Translations under genes and position numbers: made by a program
Shown: positions 8,366 to 15,396 of the stretch, one piece after another
Layout: the number at the start of each line of letters is the position of its first letter
Numbering within the stretch: the first letter of the stretch is position 1
DNA from: Leucothrix pacifica
GTDB lineage: Bacteria; Pseudomonadota; Gammaproteobacteria; Thiotrichales; Thiotrichaceae
Direction of reading: 5' to 3'
Length of the DNA stretch: 47,646 bases
NCBI RefSeq assembly: GCF_003172875.1
Contig: NZ_QGKM01000079.1
Span: forward strand, 1 to 47,646
The notes under the pieces: model-generated
The model's database searches: none
What the model saw: only the letters and a program-made list of their open reading frames with translations
What the model was told of the DNA's origin: nothing

Positions 8366-8938
8366 TTCCAAAAAGGGAATCCACTGTTGTGTTCTGTGAT
8401 CGAGGCGGTTTTCGCTGTGCAGGCGGTTGAGGATGGCAAGTGCATCGGTGAGTAGGGTTTTGGACTTTTCGGGTTGTACGGTGGATAGATTGTAGTAAAT
8501 CACCACCAGATCCGTTTGCCACTGCACCATCTCGGGATTGAGTTCCGCCAGTGTCTTGGCGATGGCTAGGCCATCCTCATAGGCCTTCAGAGCTTTGAGG
8601 CCGTCACCGTTGGCCTTATGCATATCGCCTACCTTGTTATGACTCACGGAAAGGTCGCGCTGCCATTGGGTGTGCTTCGGGTCGAGTTCCGCCAGTGCCT
8701 TGCGAATCGCCAGCGATTCCTCATAGGCCTTCAGAGCTTTGAGGCCGTCACCGTTGGCCTTATGCATATCGCCTACCTTGTTATGACTCACGGAAAGGTC
8801 ACGCTGCCATTCGGTGTGCTTCGGGTCGAGTTCCGCCAACTCAATATTTGTCTTCAGCACCTCCTCATATGCCTCAAGAGCGCCCTGTAAATTGCCGTTT
8901 ATTACCTGCATATCCGCCACTAAACTTTGGGAAATAAC
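8351..8938 (-). pseudogene. 3' part of the TPR-like repeat gene, severed by an IS200-type element
   Basis: These 195 codons continue the 48-residue repeats of the gene upstream: QSLVADMQVINGNL, then two near-identical copies of DPKHT-W-RDLSVSHNKVGDMHKANGDG, then a capping segment ending at the TAG at 8351. Codons remain in frame from 8938, where the IS ends, so the fragment joins the 5' part exactly once the element is removed. The only internal start is the GTG at 8920, without a ribosome binding site, so I treat it as a gene remnant. It could still be expressed if the element excises. Confidence 0.8.
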
Positions 8939-9536
8939 TCAACAACCACCAGCTAAAGCAGGTGGGTTAGCATAAAGGACTGAAAGTCCGGATACGGGTC
9001 AAGTAGACCCGTCTAATCTTCCGTTTTAAAATTATCGTCTCCTTTAGGCTCGAAGTGATGCTCAAGATACTCCTTAATCATTTCTTCCGTTAAATCACCA
9101 GAGGTTACACAAAAATAGCCTCGAGCCCAAAAGTGCCGTCCCCAAAAGCGCCTTTTTAAGTCGGGGAAGGACTCAAATAGTTTGGCTGAGCTCCGTCCTT
9201 TAATTCGCCGCATGATTTCACTGGGAGCCATTGTGGGTGGTGCTGAAACGAGTAAGTGAACATGATCCTTACTCACAACCCCTTTCAGAATTTCTATCTC
9301 AAAGACCTCGCATGTCTGACGCACTAATTCACGAACTCTGATTCCCACATCACCTGTAAGTACTTGGTAACGATATTTTGTTACAAAAACAAAATGATAC
9401 TGTATTTTGAAAACTGTGTGGCTGCCATACCGATACTCCATCTTAGCCTCTCCGCTGTAAACTTAGCTGAAAGGAAAAGTATCGCAGATAAATCTGACCG
9501 TCTAAAGACGGTGGTTTTAACCTTGAAGAGGACTAA
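8939..9536 (-). mobile_element. IS200/IS605-family insertion sequence, 598 bp
   Basis: The element holds a single Y1 transposase gene and has subterminal hairpins in place of terminal inverted repeats. The left-end hairpin is ACCGTC-TAAA-GACGGT (9497-9512). The right-end hairpin (8944-8968) pairs AACCACC with GGTGGGTT and has one bulged base. I set the ends at 8939 and 9536 because joining the flanks there restores the reading frame and the 48-residue repeat spacing of the host gene. As expected for the family, I see no target duplication. Confidence 0.85.
9013..9441 (-). CDS. tnpA: IS200/IS605-family Y1 transposase TnpA
   Basis: This is a 142-residue single-strand HUH transposase. The HUH motif is in KDHVHLLVSAP near residue 60. 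The catalytic tyrosine is probably the one in MIKEYLEHHF near residue 128, and GRHFWARGYFCVTSG is the usual segment before it. The length is normal for TnpA and no frame damage is visible, so the element may be mobile. GGAGAGG lies six bases before the ATG at 9441. No tnpB or iscB partner is present. The gene sits inside, and on the same strand as, the disrupted repeat-protein gene. Confidence 0.93.
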   Translation of the reverse strand: MEYRYGSHTVFKIQYHFVFVTKYRYQVLTGDVGIRVRELVRQTCEVFEIEILKGVVSKDHVHLLVSAPPTMAPSEIMRRIKGRSSAKLFESFPDLKRRFWGRHFWARGYFCVTSGDLTEEMIKEYLEHHFEPKGDDNFKTED

Positions 9537-10850
9537 TAAATCCCGTTTCCAGCCGGTGTGCTTCGGGTCGAGTTCCGCCAGTGTCTTGCGAATCGCCAGC
9601 GATTCCTCATAGGCCTTCAGAGCTTTGAGGCCGTCACCGTTGGCCTTATGCATATCGCCTACTCGCTCAAAGCTCACCGACAGGTCGCGCTGCCATTCCG
9701 TGTGCTTCGGGTCGAGTTCCGCCAGTGTCTTGGCGATGGCTAGGCCATCCTCATACGCCTTCAGCGCCGACACTCCGTCACCGTTCGCCTTATGCATATC
9801 GCCGACCTTGTTATGACTCACCGACAGGTCTCGCTGCCATTGGGTGTGCTTCGGGTCGAGTTCCGCCAGTGCCTTGGCGATGGCTAGGCCATCCTCATAC
9901 GCCTTCAGCGCCGACACTCCGTCACCGTTCGCCTTATGCATATCGCCGACCTTGTTATGACTCACCGACAGGTCGCGCTGCCATTCCGTGTTTTCTGGTT
10001 CAGTTTCAACGAGTTTCTGGGTGAGCTTCATTGACTGTTGATAACGGTCTAATGCAATGCGGTTTTCACCCTGACTTCTTAGCAAATCCCCCTCATCATT
10101 TAGAGCCGAAAGCAACCATTTTGTATCAGATTCAGGATTAAGCTGTTTTTGTAAACTACGAGCTGCTTCCAACGCTAACTGAGTTTTCCCAAGTTTTTTA
10201 GCAACGAAAGTAACTTGCCGCCATGCTTGACGGTTTCCTTCATCAATCTCAACCGCTTCCTGATAAAGCGGTAATGCTTTACTTAAATTATTCGCACTCT
10301 CCCAGCGCTCACCCGCGATAAATGCCTCGTGGGATAACGCTCTATTTTCCTCGGCAAGTTGCGCTTCTAGTGCCTGAAGTCGGGCTTTTTGTTCAGCACG
10401 TTTTTCCGTCAATTTTTTACGGAAATACTTTTCCCGTAACTGTGCCGCGAACTCCATGTCGAAGCGCTTTAATGCATCACGCTCAGCAATTAACAACGCG
10501 TCTTCAGGGTTGAGCTTCAAGTCTTCGGTATTTTCAGCGAGTGCTTTCTTCTGATCAGCCTCTAATTTCGCAATTTTTTCTTTGAGAAGCTGGATGTGGT
10601 CATTTTGGTTCCCAATGGTCTCTTCAATACTACCAATGAGTTTATCAATCGCTTCCTGCGGAATACCCGGACAATTCGCCGTTACATTTCCAGCGACCTT
10701 GCCGGTTACAATGATGGCGCAGTCACCCTCTGCTCTATTATCATCCGCCAAACTAAAAGCGAGCTGAGGAATCAGTAGTAAACTAAAGCCTATCGCAACG
10801 GAAGCTGTTCTTATTTGACGATCCAATAATTCGTTCCCTGAGCTAGCCAT
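9381..10850 (-). CDS. Exported TPR-like repeat protein, partner of the SEFIR protein, truncated by the IS
   Basis: The protein starts with a membrane segment or signal peptide (about 17-35, SVAIGFSLLLIPQLAFSLA). A short motif GDC-x15-C (about 41-59) follows that also ends the SEFIR protein, then a coiled coil (about 85-190, Lys/Glu/Ala-rich) and 48-residue tetratricopeptide-like repeats. Codons up to 9537 belong to the original gene; the residues after KRDL up to the stop at 9381 come from the IS. The ATG at 10850 overlaps the SEFIR stop (TAATG), so the two are coupled. With the 3' fragment the intact protein would be 633 residues. Most of it is predicted to lie outside the cytoplasm. The function is unknown. 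Confidence 0.85.
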   Translation of the reverse strand: MASSGNELLDRQIRTASVAIGFSLLLIPQLAFSLADDNRAEGDCAIIVTGKVAGNVTANCPGIPQEAIDKLIGSIEETIGNQNDHIQLLKEKIAKLEADQKKALAENTEDLKLNPEDALLIAERDALKRFDMEFAAQLREKYFRKKLTEKRAEQKARLQALEAQLAEENRALSHEAFIAGERWESANNLSKALPLYQEAVEIDEGNRQAWRQVTFVAKKLGKTQLALEAARSLQKQLNPESDTKWLLSALNDEGDLLRSQGENRIALDRYQQSMKLTQKLVETEPENTEWQRDLSVSHNKVGDMHKANGDGVSALKAYEDGLAIAKALAELDPKHTQWQRDLSVSHNKVGDMHKANGDGVSALKAYEDGLAIAKTLAELDPKHTEWQRDLSVSFERVGDMHKANGDGLKALKAYEESLAIRKTLAELDPKHTGWKRDLLVLFKVKTTVFRRSDLSAILFLSAKFTAERLRWSIGMAATQFSKYSIILFL

Positions 10851-11635
10851 TAATTTGTCTCTCCCTCATCACAATTAACTGAAACACTTCCACCCACAGA
10901 CCCGGTAATCACACTTCCACACTTGCCAGTAACGGTGTTATCCGATGGATTTAACAACGCAAACAACCCCGTAATAATCGCCGCCAATAAAGCCGCACCG
11001 GCTCCAATGTAAGCGGCTTTCATAGTCTCCGACATCCCCTTTCCTGCTGTTACCTGAGCACTCTCGTTAGTGTTTGAAACACCCTGAGCACCGGACGTAT
11101 CCGCACCCGAGGTTTTATCTTTCATTGGCGTACGCTCGGCTTCCGACAACGCCACAAGCTCCCCAATCTCCAGCGCAGGCGTCGCATGCTGCCCCGTCAA
11201 TACCCGATACAAGGCCGTATAATCCGTCGGCAAGGTATACGTGCTATAGCCTTTAAGCGGTAATGGCACATACTCCAGACCACCCCCTTGAGGAATTACC
11301 GGAATGAATTTGGTATTGCGGTAGTAAGCATCGTACAAGGTTTGCGAAATCACCACGCCTTCAAAATTCACCCCACGCCCGCCGTCCGGATCTTGGCCTC
11401 GATAGCGTTGCAGGTATTTTTCAGTACAGACTAGTAAGACGAAGTCGGCGTCTTCGACCTGCGTTTCCATCCAGCGCTGCCAGCCTTCCGGTGGAAAGCC
11501 GTTGATGTATTGGTCAATCTGGCAATCCAAACCGTCCTTTCGTAGCTGATCTGCAATAGAGCACACGAAGGTTTTATGCGCTTCTGAGTCATGGCTGTAG
11601 CTAATGAAAACCAAAGGTGTTTTGGAGTCAGACAT
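10850..11635 (-). CDS. SEFIR-domain protein with a C-terminal membrane anchor
   Basis: Residues 1-140 are a SEFIR (TIR-like) domain: LVFISYSHDSEAHKTFV, then WIDQY-like CQIDQYINGFPPEGWQRWME, DADFVLLVCTEKYL and NTKFIPVI. A Thr/Ser/Ala-rich linker (about 160-195) leads to one membrane segment (about 205-228, YIGAGAALLAAIITGLFAL) and a short tail with C-x15-C. Bacterial SEFIR domains have been linked to phage defence through NAD depletion; that activity here is inference. The topology suggests a cytoplasmic effector with an outside tail, coupled to the exported repeat protein. An ATG nine bases upstream (11644) is an alternative start; neither has a strong ribosome binding site. Confidence 0.9.
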   Translation of the reverse strand: MSDSKTPLVFISYSHDSEAHKTFVCSIADQLRKDGLDCQIDQYINGFPPEGWQRWMETQVEDADFVLLVCTEKYLQRYRGQDPDGGRGVNFEGVVISQTLYDAYYRNTKFIPVIPQGGGLEYVPLPLKGYSTYTLPTDYTALYRVLTGQHATPALEIGELVALSEAERTPMKDKTSGADTSGAQGVSNTNESAQVTAGKGMSETMKAAYIGAGAALLAAIITGLFALLNPSDNTVTGKCGSVITGSVGGSVSVNCDEGETN

Positions 11636-11772
11636 AGGAATCATGCAAATGGCTGGGGAATATCAGCCAGTATGCCAAAAGATGAGGATTAAATCAGCAT
11701 TTAAAAATGCACAGAATATACAAATGCCTGTTCGTCGGTTTACCGTTTATTCATCTACAATAGTACGATATT

Positions 11773-11796
11773 GTGTTAGCATATTTGTATTAACAC
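11773..11796. promoter_or_regulatory. Inverted repeat upstream of brnT, possible BrnA operator
   Basis: GTGTTA-N12-TAACAC lies 13 bases before the brnT start. BrnA antitoxins repress their own operon at palindromes, so this is a reasonable candidate site. Confidence 0.4.
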
Positions 11797-11808
11797 CTGA
11801 GTACATAC

Positions 11809-12090
11809 ATGCTTTTCGAATGGGATGAGAATAAAAGTATTTCTAACCGGCAAAAACATCGGATTAGCTTTGAAACAGCCCAATTCGTGTTCTATGACAG
11901 CAACCGGATTGAGTCGTATGACGGAAGGGATCAGTTAAATGAGGATCGGTGGACTACTGTCGGTCTTGTCGATAACAACACGCTTTATGTTGTCTACACT
12001 GTAAGAGGTGAGGATGACATAATCCGAATTATTTCAGCGAGAAAAGCCAATGCCAAAGAAGAACGCGCATATCGTCAGGCACAATTTTGA
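11809..12090 (+). CDS. brnT: BrnT-family ribonuclease toxin
   Basis: This 93-residue protein has the BrnT pattern: FEWDENKSISNRQKHRISFETA at the start, DGRDQLNEDRW in the middle, and the closing IIRIISARKANAKEERAYRQ. BrnT is a RelE-fold ribonuclease neutralised by BrnA. The toxin gene comes first and overlaps brnA by 41 bases, the usual order. All family motifs are present, so it appears intact. Confidence 0.93.
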   Translation: MLFEWDENKSISNRQKHRISFETAQFVFYDSNRIESYDGRDQLNEDRWTTVGLVDNNTLYVVYTVRGEDDIIRIISARKANAKEERAYRQAQF

Positions 12091-12376
12091 CCCTGACAAT
12101 CCTCCAGCACTTAGCGCGGAGCAAAAGGAGGAATTAAACGCTTTATCTAAAATGAAAGATGAAGACATCGATTACAGTGACATCCCACCAATGGATGACA
12201 ATAAGCAATGGTATAAGGCGGCAGAACAACCTGCGCTCTACCGCCCTGTCAAAAAGCCAACAACCATCAGGCTGGATGCTGATGTATTAGAATGGCTTAA
12301 GTCAAAGGGAAAGGGTTACCAAACCAGAATCAACGCTATTTTGCGTGAGGCTATGTTGGATGAGATCAAGCGCTGA
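12050..12376 (+). CDS. brnA: BrnA-family antitoxin
   Basis: This is a 108-residue DUF4415/BrnA antitoxin. The first half is acidic and disordered in character (SKMKDEDIDYSDIPPMDD) and should bind the toxin. The C-terminal end is a ribbon-helix-helix DNA-binding fold (KPTTIRLDADVLEWLKSKGKGYQTRINAILREAM). The long overlap with brnT couples their translation. It probably represses the brnTA promoter. Its stop codon lies inside a hairpin shared with the convergent ABC transporter gene. Confidence 0.93.
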   Translation: MPKKNAHIVRHNFDPDNPPALSAEQKEELNALSKMKDEDIDYSDIPPMDDNKQWYKAAEQPALYRPVKKPTTIRLDADVLEWLKSKGKGYQTRINAILREAMLDEIKR

Positions 12377-12388
12377 TTAGTCAGCGCT
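12369..12388. terminator. 20-bp hairpin spanning two convergent stop codons
   Basis: AGCGCTGA-TTAG-TCAGCGCT has perfect eight-base arms. One arm contains the brnA stop, and the other touches the stop of the convergent ABC transporter gene. There is no U tract, so termination is a guess. Confidence 0.4.
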
Positions 12389-14142
12389 CAATCCCCAATA
12401 AACTCCCCACTCTGATGCTGCCACATCTCAAAATAACGACCACGCTTTTCCAGCAACTCCGCATGTGTCCCCTGCTCAATAATCTGCCCATGATCCAGCA
12501 CAATAATCCGATCCATGCGCAATATGGTGGAGAGGCGATGTGCAATCACTATCGCGGTTTTGTCTTCAATCAGTTTAAACAGCGCCTGTTGAATGGCTTG
12601 CTCGGTAATCGAGTCCAGCGCGCTGGTGGCTTCATCCAGCACCACGACTTTTGCGCCGTCCAAAAAGGCGCGGGCAATCGCCACACGCTGCTTTTCACCA
12701 CCGGATAATTTCACGCCGCGCTCGCCTACCAGTGTGTCGAGTTTATCCGGCATTGCCTCAACAAACTCACGCGCACCGGCTTTCTCCAGCACCTCGTAAA
12801 CCGCTTCATCACTAATGTCTTTGCCGAGCGTGATATTGTCGCGAATACTGCGGTGAAACAGCTCTGGTTGCTGTGGAATCAGGGAAATCTGTGAACGCAA
12901 TGAGCTCAGTGTAAACTGCTTTACATCGTGATCATCAATGCGAACCGTACCGGATTGTGGCTCGATAAAGCGAAATAGCAATTTGGTCAGTGACGTTTTA
13001 CCCGAACCGGAGTGCCCGACCAAAGCCACTTTTTCACCGGCTTTGATGTCCAGATTAAAGCTCTCAAACAAACCCGCCGACGGCCCGATGGCGCCGGAGT
13101 AATTGAAATTGAGTTGCTCAAAGCGGATATGACCATCGTTAATAGGGTGCGCTGCAGTACCGGGTTGATCCTGATCCAACGCCGTTTTGCGAAACACTTC
13201 AGCCATTTCACTGGCATCCGCCACGGCAGTAAAAAAGCGCTGGAAGTTGCGGCCAAAGTCCCACAAACCATGAATCAGCTTGATCAACACTGCCTGAAAC
13301 AGTACGAATACCCCAATCTCAAACAGACCGGATTCCCATTTATCGATCATCAGATAAATCAGAATAATCTCGATGGAAAAAGCCAGAATGCCCTGCACCG
13401 CAAATGAGATAAACATCAGAATCCAAGCGGTACGTCGCCTGCGGAAGGTCTCGTCGGCGTAGTCACTCACGGTCTGCTTTTCTTCACGCTCCAGCGCAAA
13501 ACTTTTCACGATAAAAATATTGCTGATGCTATCGGAAAACGCCCCACCGATTTTAGAATCCCACTCCGCGACCCGCTTATCAAACTTGAGCTTCCAGATA
13601 GAGAAAAACACGCTCCAGCTGATAAAAATCACCGCCCACACCAAGAAATACATGGCAAACTCAGGCTGTTGAAACCAGAAAATCACAAACGCCAGCGTGA
13701 TGGACAACACATTGCTAAACAACTGAAACACAAACCAGTCGATAATGGTCTCGTAAGACTTCACAAACCGCCCCGACTGCTTGACGATACTGCCGGAAAA
13801 ATTCCCCTCAAAATAACTGTAACGCTGCCTGAGAATCACCTCAAAACAACGCTTATCCAACAACGCCATGCCCCCTGCTTCCAGTGGAATCACCGAAAAC
13901 TCAACCAATCGCCAACACAACCAAATAGCAATAAAGACACCCGCCAACCACATGAGATTCTGAATCAACATCTCACGGATATCCGGCGTAAACGGCTGCG
14001 CCAAACCATTAGCGATATTTTTGTAGATAAGCGGGGCCATGATATCCAGCCCAATCGCACCCGAAATACCGAGCAGCATAAGAAACGCGGGGAATCGTTT
14101 TAGCCAGATGATCCGGCCATATTCACGTAGAAGAATGTCCAT
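12388..14142 (-). CDS. ABC transporter, fused permease and ATPase (exporter type)
   Basis: This is a half-size type IV ABC exporter. The first 320 residues hold about six membrane helices, followed by a nucleotide-binding domain with Walker A GHSGSGKTSL near 375, Q-loop ISLIPQQPELFHRSIRDNI, signature LSGGEKQRVAIARAF, Walker B KVVVLDEATSALD and H-loop IVIAHRLST. At 584 residues the length is normal. It should work as a homodimer in the inner membrane. The substrate cannot be read from the sequence and the gene stands alone. The ATG at 14142 lacks an obvious ribosome binding site. Confidence 0.92.
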   Translation of the reverse strand: MDILLREYGRIIWLKRFPAFLMLLGISGAIGLDIMAPLIYKNIANGLAQPFTPDIREMLIQNLMWLAGVFIAIWLCWRLVEFSVIPLEAGGMALLDKRCFEVILRQRYSYFEGNFSGSIVKQSGRFVKSYETIIDWFVFQLFSNVLSITLAFVIFWFQQPEFAMYFLVWAVIFISWSVFFSIWKLKFDKRVAEWDSKIGGAFSDSISNIFIVKSFALEREEKQTVSDYADETFRRRRTAWILMFISFAVQGILAFSIEIILIYLMIDKWESGLFEIGVFVLFQAVLIKLIHGLWDFGRNFQRFFTAVADASEMAEVFRKTALDQDQPGTAAHPINDGHIRFEQLNFNYSGAIGPSAGLFESFNLDIKAGEKVALVGHSGSGKTSLTKLLFRFIEPQSGTVRIDDHDVKQFTLSSLRSQISLIPQQPELFHRSIRDNITLGKDISDEAVYEVLEKAGAREFVEAMPDKLDTLVGERGVKLSGGEKQRVAIARAFLDGAKVVVLDEATSALDSITEQAIQQALFKLIEDKTAIVIAHRLSTILRMDRIIVLDHGQIIEQGTHAELLEKRGRYFEMWQHQSGEFIGD

Positions 14143-14209
14143 CAGGACATGGTAGTACTAACCTTGAGTAAATGTAAGAGTGAAATCCGCACTCCACCAA
14201 CGCCAAACA

Positions 14210-14245
14210 GGGGTCTCCGATATTAACGTTAATATCGGAGACCCC
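14210..14245. repeat. Perfect 36-bp palindrome
   Basis: GGGGTCTCCGATATTAAC is followed directly by its exact reverse complement, with no loop. It sits between the 3' end of the DUF2058 gene and the start of the ABC exporter gene, both on the minus strand. It could be a terminator hairpin, although no U tract follows, or a protein-binding site. Confidence 0.85.
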
Positions 14246-14253
14246 AACAACCA

Positions 14254-14808
14254 TCACCACATGAGGTCGTCAGGAATCTGGTAATCCGCATAAGGATCAT
14301 CTTCCACCGTATCATCATCGTTCGCTAGTGGATCATTCAACAGCACAATGTAATCCGCATCCCGCTCTTTAATTTTCACCGCTGCCTCAGCCGGAATCAG
14401 GTGATAAGCATTATTCAATCGCGCAATCGCAATACGTCCACGAGCAATCAAATCATGATTCTTCGCCGTCACGTAGATGGTTTTTACTTTATTGAAATCG
14501 GTAAAGTTATAAACCGGTAAGTCATCCCCTTTTCCTTTGAAGATGCTATTCATTTCAATGATTTGCTTGATCTGCGCAGCAATCGCCTTCTGCTCAACTT
14601 CTTTCTGGCGTTGTTCGTTCAGCTCCTGACTCTTGCGGCGTTGTTCTTCTCGCGCCTGCTCAGCGAGTTTCGCTGCTTCGTTTTCCAGCTCAACTTTATT
14701 TTTACGGTTTTGTTTTTCCGCTTTACGCTTTTTAGCTTTGATATTTTTTGCGTCTTGGTCTTTGATCAAGCCCGCGCCGAGCAGCTGATCTTGTAGTGAG
14801 CCTGCCAT
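14254..14808 (-). CDS. DUF2058 (YaiL-like) protein
   Basis: This 184-residue soluble protein matches the gammaproteobacterial DUF2058/YaiL family, which begins SLQDQLLGAGL. A long basic, then Glu/Gln-rich coiled coil follows (about 18-80, KAKKRKAEKQNRKNKVELENEAAKLAEQ). A small globular domain (YNFTDFNKVKTIYVT, then GRIAIARL) and an acidic tail come next. The family is nucleoid- or nucleic-acid-associated by some annotations, but its function is not established. It is monocistronic, ending at the 36-bp palindrome. The family match is the main support for a gammaproteobacterial host. Confidence 0.88.
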   Translation of the reverse strand: MAGSLQDQLLGAGLIKDQDAKNIKAKKRKAEKQNRKNKVELENEAAKLAEQAREEQRRKSQELNEQRQKEVEQKAIAAQIKQIIEMNSIFKGKGDDLPVYNFTDFNKVKTIYVTAKNHDLIARGRIAIARLNNAYHLIPAEAAVKIKERDADYIVLLNDPLANDDDTVEDDPYADYQIPDDLMW

Positions 14809-14879
14809 GTGTATCTCCCGAAATTCTTTGGCTAATTGCTGATTCTGAATATTCTAGCAGAACTCAGTTGAATTGATCA

Positions 14880-15341
14880 CTACAACGATTTTTCCATCGC
14901 AAAATTAGTAATCATCTGATCCGCTCTGGCCACTTGATTTTCACTCACCACCGAGAAGCCTTTCCCCTCAAAAAACGGCTTTGCCACATGTGAGGCGTCA
15001 ACACGTAATTGCGCCAAGCCCTTATCTCTGGCAACGCTTTCCAAATGTTCGTACAACGTCGACCCCACACCTTGTCGCTGATGATCAGGGTGAGTATACA
15101 TGCAGTCGATATAGCCATCCGGATCAAGCTCAATAAAGCCCAGTAACTGCTGATCCTGCATCGCCAGAAACGGCCTTTTAAACATCAAACGTCCCGCCCA
15201 AGCCTCATAGTTTCTGGGTAGCGGCGCCCATGCATGTTTTTGTGCCTCGGTGTAAACGGAAGTATCAATCGCGTGTATGGACTCGTAAAACACATCGGTA
15301 ATGGCTTTGTTGTAATCTGATTTGTAATTTTGAATGTGCAT
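14880..15341 (-). CDS. GNAT-family N-acetyltransferase
   Basis: The protein has the GNAT acetyl-CoA-binding loop in HPDHQRQGVGSTLYEHL near residues 93-109, with the preceding strand LLGFIELDPDGYIDCMYT and the closing PFFEGKGFSVVSENQ. At 153 residues the length is normal, and it resembles the YafP-like subgroup. The substrate is unknown. It lies between the DUF2058 gene and the MFS carrier, all on the minus strand but with spacing that suggests separate transcription. Confidence 0.9.
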   Translation of the reverse strand: MHIQNYKSDYNKAITDVFYESIHAIDTSVYTEAQKHAWAPLPRNYEAWAGRLMFKRPFLAMQDQQLLGFIELDPDGYIDCMYTHPDHQRQGVGSTLYEHLESVARDKGLAQLRVDASHVAKPFFEGKGFSVVSENQVARADQMITNFAMEKSL

Positions 15342-15396
15342 GGGTTTCCCGTTGTGAGTATTTTGGTCTTTGCTTGTTTAGTGCTTCAATTTTTGA

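Larger units (their letters stand above)
8531..9991 (-). repeat. Six 144-bp tandem repeats encoding 48-residue units, interrupted by the IS
   Basis: The coding unit DPKHT.WQRDLSVSHNKVGDMHKANGDG.xALKAYE..LAI.K.LAEL recurs with a 144-base period; for example, the same stretch begins at 8641 and again at 8785. Four copies lie on the 5' side of the element (the fourth is cut) and the rest on the 3' side. Neighbouring copies are nearly identical at the DNA level, so slippage or unequal recombination is likely. Confidence 0.8.

Noticed and set aside
8531-9991. CRISPR-like regular repeats
   Set aside because: The 144-base period is coding repeats in one frame, with no short direct repeats and spacers.
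9558-10024. Several plus-strand frames repeating HTPSAPTLRHRSP-like peptides
   Set aside because: They are antisense shadows of the 48-residue repeats and repeat for that reason only.
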